Numbered from the stretch's first letter, positions 18,451 through 27,673 are shown. The stretch is 39,160 bases of DNA from Alphaproteobacteria bacterium (GCA_021775935.1 JAJFGY010000109.1:1-39160), one strand, 5' to 3'. The notes: generated by a model not told the origin, from the letters alone. Numbers and translations are program-made.

Positions 18451-19365
18451 ATGAAAAAACTTGGTGCCGTCGTCTTGGCAATCCTCGTCCTTGGCGGACT
18501 TGGGTACTATATCGCTATCTTGCAGATGAGTGATGTAGACGAAACGCTTTATTCAATTGATATAGACAAAGTACGCGCGCTCGCGACCAGCATCGAGGGA
18601 CCGCTCCCCACCAAAATTAACACCGAAGCCCCTGTTGGCATCGAATTCCCCGGCGCGGCGGTCATTACCGGCTGGAGCTGGTCACCACACAAGCTGCCCA
18701 TCTATGCCTATCAGGTGATGTATCCAGACGGTCACATCATGATTGACGCTGCCATGAATGAAGAGCAGGCGGACCTTGGCGGTGGTGCTTCTTTCTTCGA
18801 CGCAGAATCTTATGGACGAATGACGGCGGCCCTGGGCAGCGCACGGAAAATCGTTTTTACTCACGAACATTATGACCATACAGGGGGTGCCGTGGCCCAC
18901 CCTGATGCAGTTGAATTGCTGAAAAACCAGATCGTTCTGACAGACCTGCAGCTGGCCTATCCAGAAAACTGGCTCGGTATTGGGTTTCCTGAGGATGCGC
19001 TCGACGAGTACGAACCGCTTTCCTATGACGGAATGATGGCCCTCGCGCCGGGCATTGTGTTGGTTGAGGCTGCAGGCCACACACCGGGAAGCCAGATCGT
19101 TTATGTACGTCGTGCGGACGGGCAGGAGTACTTTTTCATTGGGGACGTCGCCTGGACCTATGCAGGCATTGATCAGGTGCGCACCCGACCAAATCTCGTT
19201 TCCCGGGGCTTGTTAGGGGAGGACCGCGCGCGCACCCATGCGCAGGTTGCGGAACTAAAAGCCCTCGAAGCAGAAAACCCGACATTGGCGATCATCGTTG
19301 GCCACGACGCACCGCGCACAGGAAACCAGATCGCAAGTGGTCTGCTCGGCAATCAATTCGAGTAG
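18451..19365 (+). CDS. Membrane-anchored metallo-beta-lactamase-fold hydrolase
   Basis: 304 residues: an N-terminal hydrophobic segment (about 4-23, LGAVVLAILVLGGLGYYIAIL) that is a signal anchor, then a metallo-beta-lactamase fold. Metal motif HEHYDH (His138, His140, Asp142, His143), later AAGHTPGS, FIGDVAW with its Asp, and VGHDAP supply the remaining ligands. The fold covers lactonases, glyoxalase II-like thioesterases and others; the substrate is unknown. Export to the periplasmic face of the inner membrane is inferred. GGGAG (18438-18442) lies 8 bases before the ATG. It starts 29 bases after holC and may be read from the same transcript. A composite hairpin repeat begins 10 bases after its stop. 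Confidence 0.85.
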   Translation: MKKLGAVVLAILVLGGLGYYIAILQMSDVDETLYSIDIDKVRALATSIEGPLPTKINTEAPVGIEFPGAAVITGWSWSPHKLPIYAYQVMYPDGHIMIDAAMNEEQADLGGGASFFDAESYGRMTAALGSARKIVFTHEHYDHTGGAVAHPDAVELLKNQIVLTDLQLAYPENWLGIGFPEDALDEYEPLSYDGMMALAPGIVLVEAAGHTPGSQIVYVRRADGQEYFFIGDVAWTYAGIDQVRTRPNLVSRGLLGEDRARTHAQVAELKALEAENPTLAIIVGHDAPRTGNQIASGLLGNQFE

Positions 19366-19375
19366 GCGGCTCGGA

Positions 19376-19477
19376 GCGTTTCCAGGTGAAGTGGACCCGG
19401 TCCACCGTCCGGAAACGCGAAAAAAAGAGGGAACTAGAGCCGTGTTTTGATGGAAATCAAAACCGAAGAGGCTCTAG
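19376..19477. repeat. Composite double-hairpin (BIME-like) intergenic repeat
   Basis: Two adjacent nested palindromes. First: GCGTTTCC (19376-19383) pairs with GGAAACGC (19411-19418), enclosing GTGGACC (19391-19397) and GGTCCAC (19399-19405). Second: CTAGAGCC (19434-19441) pairs with GGCTCTAG (19470-19477), enclosing GTTTTGAT (19444-19451) and ATCAAAAC (19456-19463) around GGAA. The AAGTGGACnCCGGT core with flanking GAGCGTTTnC/GnAAACGC resembles, from memory, an abundant repeat in Hyphomicrobiales genomes. The last arm contains the stop codon of the convergent ABC-F gene. It may act as a two-way terminator or mRNA 3'-end stabiliser. Confidence 0.75.
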
Positions 19478-21399
19478 GCTTTTACAGACGCGATGGCATT
19501 CTTGGCTTTCTCATAAGCCTCGGACGCCTTCAGCCACCTGTCTTCGGCCTTGTCGAGTGACTTCTGGGCAGCACCGCGACCGCGGACGAGTTCCGCCGCC
19601 CGGTCTGGATCTGTGCGGTAGAGGCCACCATTTGCCAGGCGCGCATCGACCTTCTCGATAAAGGTGCGCGCTTTCTCAATGGCAGCTGTCGCCTCCTCAA
19701 TATCCTTTTTCAGAGGGGCGATGGAAGCACGCGCTTTGGCAGCGACCTGGCGTTGCTCCTTGCGTGTTGCTTCCGGGTCTTCGGGAACACCGCTCTCTTC
19801 CTCATCAATATGGGAGAGCGGCCCGGCCCTGCGCGCAGGATCAAGCAACCATTTTTGGTAATCTGTAAGATCACCTTCCCAGCGCGAGACACCTCCATCG
19901 GCGACAAGCCACAACCTGTCCGCAGTCATCTCAATCAGATGCCGGTCATGGCTGATAAGGATCACAGCGCCTTCAAATTCGTTCAGCGCCATGACGAGGG
20001 CTTCACGGGCCTGAATGTCCAAATGGTTGGTCGGTTCATCAAGGATCATCAGATGGGGCTTATGGAAAGTCGCAAGTGAAAACAGAAGCCGCGCTTTTTC
20101 CCCGCCGGAGAGTTTCCCCGCCAGTGTATCTGCTTTGTCCGACCCAAAACCCGCGGCACCTGTGCGCGCACGAACTTGGGCCTGTGTTGCATCGGGCATG
20201 AGTTCCCGGAAGTGATCATAGGCGCTCCAGTCCACATGAAGCTCATCAAGCTGGTGTTGCGCGAAATAGGCGACCCGCAGCTTTTTGGATTTGTAGAAGT
20301 GTCCGCGCTGGGTGCTCAGCTTGTTGGACAGGAGTTTGGCAAAGGTCGACTTACCGTTGCCATTGGCCCCCAGAAGCGCGATCCGGTCATCCTGGTCGAT
20401 CCGTAGATCCATGCCCGAAAGGACCGGTGCGCCTTCTTCATACCCAACAGCGGCATGTTCTAACCGGGCGATAGGCGAGGCAAGCGGGGTTTCAGCATTG
20501 GGAAAATGAAACGGCAGCATCCTGTCTGCCACAAGATCTGGAATGGGCTCAAGCTTCGCCAGTGCTTTCAAGCGGCTTTGCGCCTGACGGGCCTTGCTGG
20601 CCTTGTAGCGGAAGCGCTCAACAAACTTCTCCATATGCCGTTTGGCATCTTCCTGCTTGCTTTTCATGGCCATTTGCAGCGCTTGTTTTTCGCGCCGGGT
20701 GCGCTCGAACCGGTCATAGCCACCCTGATAAAAAGTGAGCTTCTGTTGGTCGAGATGGAGTATCCCCTGAACCGAGCGGTTCAACAGGTCCCGGTCATGG
20801 CTGACAATGATGACGGAATAGGGGTAGGTCTTGAGATAGTTCTCAAGCCAGATTGCCCCTTCCAGATCCAGATAGTTTGTTGGTTCATCCAGCAGAAGCA
20901 AATCAGGTTCAGCAAAGAGAACCGCTGCAAGGGCAACGCGCATACGCCACCCGCCAGAAAAATCTGAGCAGGGGCGTGCCTGAGCTTCTTCGTCAAACCC
21001 GAGACCCGCCAGAATGATGGCAGCACGAGCAGGAGCGGCATGTGCGTTCATATCTGCCAGACGTGTCTGGATATCCGCAATGCGGAGCGGGTCTGTGGCC
21101 GTTTCGGCCTCCTCCAGCAGGGCGGCGCGCTCTTTGTTGGCTGCCAGCACGGTGTCCAAAAGACTGATGGGCCCGGCAGGCGCCTCCTGAGCGACCGAGC
21201 CGATGATCGAACGCTTGGGCATCGAAATACTGCCGGTTTCTGGCTCAATTTGCTTCGTTATGAGCTTCAGAAGGGTTGATTTACCTGACCCATTGCGGCC
21301 TACAAGGCCCACCTTATGACCGGCGGGAATGGCAGCGGTTGCATGGTCAATGAGGAGGCGACCTTCAATCCGGTAGGTAATGTCGTTGATATGCAACAT
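19474..21399 (-). CDS. ABC-F family ATPase (Uup/YheS-like)
   Basis: Soluble twin-ATPase protein acting on ribosomes, with no membrane domain. 641 residues: first ABC domain with Walker [10 protein letters not shown] (34-42), signature FSGGWRMR (147-154), DEPTNYLD (171-178); a linker (about 235-290) rich in Arg/Lys (P-site tRNA interaction motif region); second domain with GANGNGKST (344-352), LSGGEKAR (430-437), DEPTNHLD (454-461); and a C-terminal coiled coil (about 545-641) as in Uup. The subclass is uncertain. The ATG at 21399 lacks a strong ribosome-binding site; a GTG four codons upstream is an alternative. Its stop lies inside the hairpin repeat, and it is divergent from ndk. Confidence 0.92.
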   Translation of the reverse strand: MLHINDITYRIEGRLLIDHATAAIPAGHKVGLVGRNGSGKSTLLKLITKQIEPETGSISMPKRSIIGSVAQEAPAGPISLLDTVLAANKERAALLEEAETATDPLRIADIQTRLADMNAHAAPARAAIILAGLGFDEEAQARPCSDFSGGWRMRVALAAVLFAEPDLLLLDEPTNYLDLEGAIWLENYLKTYPYSVIIVSHDRDLLNRSVQGILHLDQQKLTFYQGGYDRFERTRREKQALQMAMKSKQEDAKRHMEKFVERFRYKASKARQAQSRLKALAKLEPIPDLVADRMLPFHFPNAETPLASPIARLEHAAVGYEEGAPVLSGMDLRIDQDDRIALLGANGNGKSTFAKLLSNKLSTQRGHFYKSKKLRVAYFAQHQLDELHVDWSAYDHFRELMPDATQAQVRARTGAAGFGSDKADTLAGKLSGGEKARLLFSLATFHKPHLMILDEPTNHLDIQAREALVMALNEFEGAVILISHDRHLIEMTADRLWLVADGGVSRWEGDLTDYQKWLLDPARRAGPLSHIDEEESGVPEDPEATRKEQRQVAAKARASIAPLKKDIEEATAAIEKARTFIEKVDARLANGGLYRTDPDRAAELVRGRGAAQKSLDKAEDRWLKASEAYEKAKNAIASVKA

Positions 21400-21476
21400 G
21401 GGGACACACAAGTGAGGTGATGGCGGGTATTGGAGAGGCCATCGAGCGGAAAAGCTGGCTATCTAGCACGGGCCGG

Positions 21477-21505
21477 TTGCCGACGCCACCAAGCCCGGCT
21501 ATAAC
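21477..21505 (+). promoter_or_regulatory. ndk promoter
   Basis: TTGCCG (21477-21482), 17-base spacer, TATAAC (21500-21505): a good sigma-70-type promoter in the divergent ABC-F/ndk region. It predicts transcription from about 21512 and a leader of roughly 67 bases before the ndk ATG. Confidence 0.55.
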
Positions 21506-21578
21506 CCGCGCCAAATCCAGCCCAATGCGGGCGCAAACCGGTCACATCCGGCAACTTACTGAATTTAAGGAACGCCAC

Positions 21579-22001
21579 ATGGCTCTCGAACGCACATTCT
21601 CGATCATCAAACCTGACGCGACCCGCCGCAATCTGACCGGTCAGATCATTGCTCGCTTTGAAGAAAACGGTCTGCGCATCGTGGCTTCCAAGCGTATTCA
21701 AATGAGCAAAGAGCAGGCCGAAGGATTTTACGGCGTCCACAAAGAACGTCCCTTTTTCAATGACCTTGTCTCCTTCATGACGTCTGGCCCTGTTGTAGTA
21801 CAGGTTCTGGAAGGCGAAAACGCCATCGCAAAAAATCGCGAAGTCATGGGCGCGACCAACCCGGCAGATGCTGCTGACGGCACAATCCGCAAAGATTTCG
21901 CTGAATCCATTGAAGCAAACTCAGTCCATGGATCAGACGCGCCTGAGACAGCTGCAGAAGAAATTAAGTTCTTCTTCGCCGACGCGGAACTTGTTGGCTA
22001 A
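21579..22001 (+). CDS. ndk: Nucleoside-diphosphate kinase
   Basis: Balances NTP and dNTP pools by phosphate transfer through a phosphohistidine. 140 residues, standard length, with Lys11 in [10 protein letters not shown], the active-site His117 in [12 protein letters not shown], and the C-terminal EIKFFFAD. The start at 21579 follows AAGGA (21567-21571) with 7-base spacing; longer upstream reading lacks family similarity. It is a single-gene unit with its own promoter and a strong terminator. Confidence 0.97.
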   Translation: MALERTFSIIKPDATRRNLTGQIIARFEENGLRIVASKRIQMSKEQAEGFYGVHKERPFFNDLVSFMTSGPVVVQVLEGENAIAKNREVMGATNPADAADGTIRKDFAESIEANSVHGSDAPETAAEEIKFFFADAELVG

Positions 22002-22022
22002 GCTCCAGATCGCAAATTTTGG

Positions 22023-22083
22023 AAACGGGCCTGCTCACCCCAACTCTTAGCCGAGGGGGGATTATTGAGCGGGCCCGTTTTTA
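22023..22083 (+). terminator. Rho-independent terminator after ndk
   Basis: AAACGGGCC-T-GCTCA (22023-22037) pairs with TGAGC-G-GGCCCGTTT (22066-22080) through one T-G wobble, with CCCC/GGGG possible inside the loop, then a T-run to 22082. The long stem and U-tail lie 22 bases after the ndk stop. The A-run on the other side lets it work in both directions. Confidence 0.85.
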
Positions 22084-22118
22084 GTTCTGATTCCAGCTTT
22101 GTTTGACTGTGGACAAGA

Positions 22119-22147
22119 CTGACACTGACCGCACTGGCTGGTACGAT
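22119..22147 (+). promoter_or_regulatory. Possible promoter of the VOC gene
   Basis: CTGACA (22119-22124), 17-base spacer, TACGAT (22142-22147). Transcription would start near 22154, leaving about 18 bases before the ATG at 22172. The gene lies after the ndk terminator and needs its own promoter. Confidence 0.35.
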
Positions 22148-22171
22148 GGTCCCACAAATGGGGGCAGACTG

Positions 22172-22525
22172 ATGGTCGTTAAACGCATCGTGACAAATGT
22201 AGCAGCGTCTTCTGTTGAAGAGGTGCAGAAGTTCTATTCAGACCTGTTCGATCTAAAATCCGTGATGGATCTCGGTTGGATCGCAACTCTTGCGTCGGGC
22301 GAAACCGCCCCAACCCAAATGAGCATCGCTGCAGAAGGCGGATCTGGGGCGCCGGTTCCAGACATGTCAATCGAGGTCGATGATGTGGACACCATCTATC
22401 AGCGCGCCAGAGAGTTAGGCTGTAAGATTGAATATGAACTGACAGATGAGCCTTGGGGTGTTCGCCGCTTCTATCTGGCCGATCCCACTGGAAAGCTGAT
22501 CAACGTCCTCGCGCACACCAAATAA
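22172..22525 (+). CDS. VOC family (glyoxalase/bleomycin-resistance-like) protein
   Basis: 117 residues with the beta-alpha-beta-beta-beta fold signature of the vicinal oxygen chelate family: an N-terminal strand and helix (VKRIVTNVAASSVEEVQKFYSDLFDLK), the central DMSIEVDDVDTIYQRARELG, and the C-terminal WGVRRFYLADPTGKLINVL, where the Glu normally found as a metal ligand in ...GxxxxxExxDPxG is not obvious (Asp/Pro/Thr/Gly present). It could be a small enzyme or a binding protein; the substrate is unknown. The start at 22172 has GGGG about 6-8 bases upstream; an earlier GTG lies in the presumed promoter. Single gene, no functional link to its neighbours visible. Confidence 0.8.
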   Translation: MVVKRIVTNVAASSVEEVQKFYSDLFDLKSVMDLGWIATLASGETAPTQMSIAAEGGSGAPVPDMSIEVDDVDTIYQRARELGCKIEYELTDEPWGVRRFYLADPTGKLINVLAHTK

Positions 22526-22532
22526 AAACCGT

Positions 22533-22550
22533 CTGTCTTGGACCAGACAG
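22533..22550. terminator. Possible weak terminator between VOC gene and purN
   Basis: CTGTCT (22533-22538), loop TGGACC, AGACAG (22545-22550), preceded by AAAACCG and followed by TTTCGG. The stem is short and the T-run is only three bases, so this is a weak candidate. Convergent genes on both sides make a two-way terminator plausible. Confidence 0.25.
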
Positions 22551-22586
22551 TTTCGGGATACTCTGCGACATCAGTGTCCTGTCAGG

Positions 22587-23234
22587 CTAGTCAAGTGCGG
22601 GAACGTAAAGCGGACCTGCTTCTGACTCTGTCATGCCCTGGATCACAACGCGCTCACCTTGTACGCGCGCCTTCCCGTCGGCCACCAGACGAATTGCCAT
22701 AGGGTAGATCTTGTGCTCAGCGACGAGCACACGCGCCGTCAATGTCTCGACAGTATCGTCAGGTTCTACCGGTACCGCGACCTGTGCCACGATGGGGCCT
22801 TCATCCATCTCATCTCGAACAAAATGCACAGTGGCCCCGGTCAGGCGGACGCCAGATTCAAGAACCCGGTCGTGAACATGCAGGCCCTTGAAGGCCGGTA
22901 GCAATGAAGGGTGGATGTTCAGCTGCCGATTATGCCAGTGGCTGACAAATCCACTCGTCAATATCCGCATAAAGCCAGCATTGCACACGAGCTCAACACC
23001 TGCGTCCCGCAAGGTTGCGTCGAGTGCGGCATCAAACGTGTCGCGATCTTCAAATTCCTTGTGATTGATTACCTGCACACGAACGCCAGCCGCTTCTGCA
23101 ATCGCAATGCCTTCGGCATCGGGATTGTTGGAAATCGCAATGGCAATCTCCGCCGGATAGTCTTCGTCTTTGCATGCTTCAATCAACGCGCCAAGATTGG
23201 TTCCGCGGCCTGAAAAAAGAACACCGAGTTTCAT
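22587..23234 (-). CDS. purN: Phosphoribosylglycinamide formyltransferase PurN
   Basis: Third step of purine synthesis: formylates GAR using 10-formyl-THF. 215 residues with the N-terminal [10 protein letters not shown], catalytic Asn106 and His108 in [12 protein letters not shown], and Asp144 in DEMDEGPI, at the same residue numbers as in E. coli PurN. The ATG overlaps the purM stop (ATGA 23231-23234), so purM-purN are translationally coupled. Confidence 0.97.
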   Translation of the reverse strand: MKLGVLFSGRGTNLGALIEACKDEDYPAEIAIAISNNPDAEGIAIAEAAGVRVQVINHKEFEDRDTFDAALDATLRDAGVELVCNAGFMRILTSGFVSHWHNRQLNIHPSLLPAFKGLHVHDRVLESGVRLTGATVHFVRDEMDEGPIVAQVAVPVEPDDTVETLTARVLVAEHKIYPMAIRLVADGKARVQGERVVIQGMTESEAGPLYVPALD

Positions 23235-24313
23235 GTGGCAGACCCGAGTTGACCGGTGATGACGACTTCGCCGGTTTCACCGTCACGAAGTGTTCCTATG
23301 CGCGACACTGTTTCGCCTTCTGCTTCCAGTGCAGCTGTCACCGCATCAGCGCTCCGGGCATCAACAACGACAACCATACCGATGCCGCAGTTGAAGGTTC
23401 GGCCCATCTCCGCATTGTCGATGCCGCCAAGCTCCGCGAGCCACTTGAAGACGGGGGGTTGAGACCAGCTCGCCCCATCAATTTCAGCGGCAATATTGTC
23501 AGGCAGGACCCGAGGCACGTTCTCTGTAAACCCGCCGCCTGTTATGTGAACAAGTGCTTTAATGCCATCAGTGGCTTTCATCGCAGCCAATAGCTGTTTC
23601 ACGTAAATCCGCGTTGGCGTGAGGAGGACATCCCCTACGGTTTCGCCTGACCCGCCGGGAAATGGCGCATCAAATCCAATCTTGTGATCGCTCAACAGGC
23701 GACGAACAAGCGAGAAACCATTGGAGTGAACACCACTCGAAGCAAGGCCCAACAGCACATCGCCTGGGCCCACATCCGGGCGGGGCAGCACGGCGTCGCG
23801 TTCAACAGCGCCTACCGAGAAGCCCGCGAGATCATAATCGCCTTCTGCATACATGCCGGGCATTTCAGCGGTTTCGCCGCCTATGAGGGCAGCGCCTGAC
23901 ATCTCACAGCCTTTGGCAATCCCGGCGATAACTGCTTCTGCTTCCTTGAGCTCAAGCTTGCCGGTGGCGAAATAGTCGAGAAAGAAGAGGGGCTCTGCAC
24001 CTTGCACAATGAGGTCATTCACACACATGGCAACGAGGTCGATACCGACCGTGTCATGTTTGCCGGTTTCGATCGCGATTTTGAGCTTGGTTCCGACGCC
24101 ATCATTTGCAGCAACCAGAAGCGGGTCCTTAAACCCGGCAGCTTTGGGATCAAAGAAGCCGCCAAATCCGCCAAGGCTCGCGTCTGCGCCGGCTCTGGCT
24201 GTGGCTCGGGCCAGCGGCGCGATGGCTTTTACAAGCGCATTTCCCGCATCAATATCCACGCCAGCGTCGCGGTAGGTGTAGCGATTGGGACGGTCATCAG
24301 AGGAGTTTGTCAT
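23231..24313 (-). CDS. purM: Phosphoribosylformylglycinamidine cyclo-ligase PurM
   Basis: Makes aminoimidazole ribotide (AIR) from FGAM with ATP. 360 residues with family motifs: [12 protein letters not shown] at the start, ATP/Mg region [10 protein letters not shown], the catalytic-loop [14 protein letters not shown], and [16 protein letters not shown]. The ATG at 24313 gives the usual N-terminus but has no strong Shine-Dalgarno. It is first in a purM-purN operon and is divergent from the DUF2066 gene across a 328-base gap. Confidence 0.97.
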   Translation of the reverse strand: MTNSSDDRPNRYTYRDAGVDIDAGNALVKAIAPLARATARAGADASLGGFGGFFDPKAAGFKDPLLVAANDGVGTKLKIAIETGKHDTVGIDLVAMCVNDLIVQGAEPLFFLDYFATGKLELKEAEAVIAGIAKGCEMSGAALIGGETAEMPGMYAEGDYDLAGFSVGAVERDAVLPRPDVGPGDVLLGLASSGVHSNGFSLVRRLLSDHKIGFDAPFPGGSGETVGDVLLTPTRIYVKQLLAAMKATDGIKALVHITGGGFTENVPRVLPDNIAAEIDGASWSQPPVFKWLAELGGIDNAEMGRTFNCGIGMVVVVDARSADAVTAALEAEGETVSRIGTLRDGETGEVVITGQLGSAT

Positions 24314-24641
24314 GAGAGCTGGAGTGCCTTGCGTCTGGATAGGTGGAATCGACGAGGTTCAACCCCGAAATCCGCGCTCAAAACACCTCAAAACGTCCGT
24401 CGATGCAAGGCGAACTTTAAGGTGAATTAGCCCCATTTTGGCCCTCGTGGCGCTTCATGGTGGGCAATCAATGTTGTAAATTGCCTCGAACCAGCGCATC
24501 ACTACAGCGCTTTCAGGCGACGTGTGAGCGGTTCGCCGCCCGGGAAGCGCGTTAAAACAAACACTTAGGGCATTTTCAATGGCTCGATTTTGTTGGAAAT
24601 GCCCGAGGCCAAATCAGGCCAATTTCTGAAAAAGGGTGAGT
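24314..24641. other. Divergent purM / DUF2066 intergenic region
   Basis: No gene is recognisable in these 328 bases. Promoters for purM (minus) and the DUF2066 gene (plus) must lie here, but no -35/-10 pair stands out; on the minus strand TTGAAC followed by TATCCA has a spacer of only 15. The one clear structure is the hairpin at 24568-24604 in the DUF2066 leader. I see no riboswitch or purine-box motif that I would trust. Confidence 0.5.
24568..24604. repeat. 12-bp hairpin in the DUF2066 leader
   Basis: GGGCATTTTCAA (24568-24579) pairs with TTGGAAATGCCC (24593-24604) with a single T-G wobble; loop 13 bases. It ends 27 bases before the ribosome-binding AAGGG. There is no U-run after it, so it is more likely a repeat element, leader stabiliser or regulator site than a terminator. 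Confidence 0.55.
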
Positions 24642-25742
24642 ATGAGACAGCAAACCAGGAATATCGGCGGCAGGGCTCAGATCGGCGCCGTGTTGGGACT
24701 GGCTCTTTTGATTTTTGGTGCTGCCACGCCTACGCGTGCTGCAGATGTCTTCACAGTGACTGGCGTTTCTATTGATGCGACCGCTGAGACAGCGACGTTG
24801 GCGCGGAATGCCGCCGTCGGCGAAGGTCAGCGTCGCGCTTTGCAAATTCTGCTTAAGCGTTTGGCACTTCAAAGCGACTGGTCGCTCCTGCCCACCGTCG
24901 ATGTTGCGATGGCGGAAGGCATGGTGCGATCGTTCCAGGTGGCAAATGAGAAGCGTTCGGCGACGCGGTATCTGGCGACCCTTAGCGTAAAATTTCAGCC
25001 CGCTGCGGTGCGCAGTGTGTTTACCGCCCGGTCAATTCCGTTCTCTGAAAGCCGAGAAAGAACGGCAGTTATCGTACCGGTCCTGACTGATCAGAATGGC
25101 GACCGCCTTTGGGATGAGGGCAACGCCTGGACAGCCGCCTGGGCTGGTACGGATTTGGATAATATTTTGACCCCAATGGTCATGCCGCTGGGCGATATTG
25201 GTGACATGACAACGCTGAGCGTTGAACAGGCTCTGGGAGGGGACAGGCCTGCTCTATCGAACCTCGCCAATCGGTATGGGGCAAACAGGGTCATGGTCGC
25301 TCATGCGCAGACCGGTGATACGCCAGCAAGCCTCCGCGTCCGCGTTGTGACCTATCCTGTTGGGGATGGTTCTGCCAAAACCTGGTCTGGCAGCGAAACC
25401 AGTGCGCCTTCGCTACAAACGGCGGCCTATCGTTTGGCCGGACGTTTCGTCGATGCAACCCAGGCTGAATGGAAACGCGAAAGCACTGTTCGGTTCGCAG
25501 AGCGGGCCGTTCTCTCCGCATCGGTTGCATATGAATCCATCGGCGAATGGCAGATCATTCGAAATCGCCTCAATCAGATCCCACTGATCCAGAACATGAC
25601 GATCGTTGCGATCTCGACAGAGGGAGCCCAGGTTGAATTGGATTATGTCGGCAGCGTGGATACGTTGGAACTCAACATGGCGCAAAAAAGCCTCACCTTG
25701 AACAGCGTCGAAGGTTACTGGTACGTGGCAGCCGTCCGCTAA
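24642..25742 (+). CDS. DUF2066 domain-containing exported protein
   Basis: 366 residues: signal peptide (positively charged start, core GAVLGLALLIFGAA, cleavage near TRA/ADVF), then a DUF2066-type domain of unknown function (opening with VTGVSIDATAETATLARNAAVGEGQRRALQILLKRL). The ATG at 24642 has AAGGG (24632-24635) 6 bases upstream. In alphaproteobacteria this gene commonly stands between purM and perM/hdaA, as here; it is 63 bases before perM. A periplasmic or outer-membrane-linked role is inferred from the signal only. I can name the family but not a function. Confidence 0.75.
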   Translation: MRQQTRNIGGRAQIGAVLGLALLIFGAATPTRAADVFTVTGVSIDATAETATLARNAAVGEGQRRALQILLKRLALQSDWSLLPTVDVAMAEGMVRSFQVANEKRSATRYLATLSVKFQPAAVRSVFTARSIPFSESRERTAVIVPVLTDQNGDRLWDEGNAWTAAWAGTDLDNILTPMVMPLGDIGDMTTLSVEQALGGDRPALSNLANRYGANRVMVAHAQTGDTPASLRVRVVTYPVGDGSAKTWSGSETSAPSLQTAAYRLAGRFVDATQAEWKRESTVRFAERAVLSASVAYESIGEWQIIRNRLNQIPLIQNMTIVAISTEGAQVELDYVGSVDTLELNMAQKSLTLNSVEGYWYVAAVR

Positions 25743-25805
25743 CATCGGTCATTATTGCCGCCGCACAGCACACGGGCGATACGCTTTGAAGGAAGAGGAA
25801 AAATC

Positions 25806-26894
25806 ATGACCATCCAACGTCAGGCGCTGATTTGGATCGCTGGCTTCGTTGTTTTCATTTTCCTGACATGGTTGTTGAGTGGGGTCCTGCTGCCCTTCGT
25901 TGCGGGGCTTGCGGCGGCATACCTTCTGGACCCGGCTGCTGACAAACTTGAGGAATGGGGTCTGTCGAGGCTCGCTGCCACCTCTGTCATCACTGGCTTG
26001 TTCATCCTGCTGTTTTTCTCTTCACTTGTCGTGCTGATGCCAGTGGCCTTCGAGCAGACAGTGGCGCTCCTGGAGGCTGTGCCTCGGCTGGCGGAGCGTG
26101 CCAAAGGTTTGGCGATCAGCTTAAGCGAGGGACGCTTGGCCCAGTTGCTGGCTGGCGAAGGGACTGACGTTCAGGCTGCAATTAGCGAAGGCGCCAGCGG
26201 CATGCTGAACATGCTTCTGGGCTCGCTGGCAGACCTATGGCAGCGCGGGATCGCCATCATCGGACTTTTGTCGCTGCTCTTTGTCACCCCCATCGTCGCT
26301 TTTTACATGCTCTTGGATTGGGACAACATGGTCGCTCGCATTGACGGCCTTTTGCCACGAGATCATGTTGCCACCCTACGCGCGCTTGCCCGGGAAGTGG
26401 ATGAAGTGCTCGCTGGGTTCGTGCGGGGGCAGGGCGCGGTCTGCCTTCTCCTTGGCAGCTTTTACGCTATTGGCCTGACCCTGCTGGGTCTTGATTTTGG
26501 TTTTATCGTGGGCGTGGTCGCGGGTCTTATCAGTTTCATTCCCTATGTGGGCACAATCGTTGGCTTTGTGCTCGCCATGATTATTGCCGTCGTCCAGTTC
26601 TGGCCGGACTATGGCTGGATCATTGCTGTCGCCGCGATTTTTGGGGTTGGGCAGTTTGTTGAAGGAAATTTCCTGACGCCAAACCTCGTCGGGAACCGGG
26701 TCCGGCTTCATCCGCTCTGGGTGATGCTGGCTTTGTTCGCATTCGGCTCTCTGTTTGGCTTTGTGGGCATGTTGCTGGCGGTCCCCGTTGCAGCCGCCTT
26801 GGGGGTTCTGGTGCGTTTTGCCGCTGCCCGCTATCTCGTGAGTGCGCTCTACCAGGGTGAAACCAGTCCAAGCCCAGATAAGGACGCTCCGTGA
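25806..26894 (+). CDS. perM: AI-2E family transporter (PerM-like)
   Basis: 362-residue inner-membrane protein of the AI-2E/PerM family. It has paired N-terminal helices (about 8-45), helix 60-85, a soluble stretch (85-145), and a C-terminal helical bundle with the family hallmarks PIVAFYMLLDWD, GLDFGFIVGVVAGLISFIPYVGTIVG and LVGNRVRLHPLWVMLALFAFGSLFGFVGMLLAVPVAA-like ends. Family members have been proposed as autoinducer-2 exporters or sodium/proton antiporters; the substrate here is unknown. AGAGGA precedes the ATG. Its TGA stop overlaps the hdaA GTG start (GTGA 26891-26894). Confidence 0.9.
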   Translation: MTIQRQALIWIAGFVVFIFLTWLLSGVLLPFVAGLAAAYLLDPAADKLEEWGLSRLAATSVITGLFILLFFSSLVVLMPVAFEQTVALLEAVPRLAERAKGLAISLSEGRLAQLLAGEGTDVQAAISEGASGMLNMLLGSLADLWQRGIAIIGLLSLLFVTPIVAFYMLLDWDNMVARIDGLLPRDHVATLRALAREVDEVLAGFVRGQGAVCLLLGSFYAIGLTLLGLDFGFIVGVVAGLISFIPYVGTIVGFVLAMIIAVVQFWPDYGWIIAVAAIFGVGQFVEGNFLTPNLVGNRVRLHPLWVMLALFAFGSLFGFVGMLLAVPVAAALGVLVRFAAARYLVSALYQGETSPSPDKDAP

Positions 26895-27583
26895 CGCCAG
26901 CTCAGCTGCCCACCCAACTTCCTTTGGATCTGCCTCATAGGGCGGCGGTTGGGCGCGAAGATTTTCTAGTCGCCGACGCCAACAAGGCCGCGGTCGGGCT
27001 GGTCGACACCTGGCCAGACTGGCCAACCCCTGCTGCCATGCTTGTCGGCCCTCCTGGAGCTGGGAAAAGCCATCTGGGGGCTGTCTGGAAGACCGCGAGC
27101 GGTGCGGTCGCCCTGGATGCCAGCGAGCTTGAGGAAGCCCGTGTGCCCGCGCTCTGTGCGGCTAAGGCGATCCTTCTGGAAGATGTCGACGCGCTCTTAC
27201 CGGAGGCGGAGACCGCACTCTTTCATCTGATCAATCTGACGAAGGAGGAGGGAGCCCACCTTCTAATGACATCGAAGGTGGGACCTGCCGAATTGGACAT
27301 TCATCTGCCTGACCTCTCCTCCCGGTTGAGGGCAGTTGTCACCGCCGAACTGGGCACACCCGATGATGAGCTTTTGCGGGCTGTGCTCGAAAAACTGTTC
27401 CAGGACCGGCAATTGGTGGCACCTGAACCGGCGCTGCGATATCTCACCTCACATATGGACAGGTCCATCGAGGTTGCCCGAACGCTGGTCGCGGCCATAG
27501 ATCAGGCGGCATTGGCCGATAAACGGCGCATTACGGTGCCTTTGGTGGCCGAAGTTCTAAAGAGCGCCGCCCCATCGTCATGA
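26891..27583 (+). CDS. hdaA: DnaA regulatory inactivator HdaA
   Basis: DnaA-related AAA+ protein that stimulates DnaA-ATP hydrolysis with the sliding clamp, limiting replication initiation. 230 residues: an N-terminal clamp-binding motif QLPLDL (9-14), Walker A GPPGAGKSH (53-61), Walker B ILLEDVD, and an AAA+ lid domain (about 150-230). There is no DnaA domain IV for DNA binding, as expected for Hda proteins. The start is a GTG overlapping the perM stop. The perM-hdaA-ppk order is typical of alphaproteobacteria. Confidence 0.92.
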   Translation: MTPAQLPTQLPLDLPHRAAVGREDFLVADANKAAVGLVDTWPDWPTPAAMLVGPPGAGKSHLGAVWKTASGAVALDASELEEARVPALCAAKAILLEDVDALLPEAETALFHLINLTKEEGAHLLMTSKVGPAELDIHLPDLSSRLRAVVTAELGTPDDELLRAVLEKLFQDRQLVAPEPALRYLTSHMDRSIEVARTLVAAIDQAALADKRRITVPLVAEVLKSAAPSS

Positions 27584-27673
27584 CTCGGTTACATTTTTGA
27601 GTTAGATTTCAAAGGAATACCCGAAACTGCTGGTCCAACGCACGAAGCTGGACGCACCTGTGAGATCTGACGC

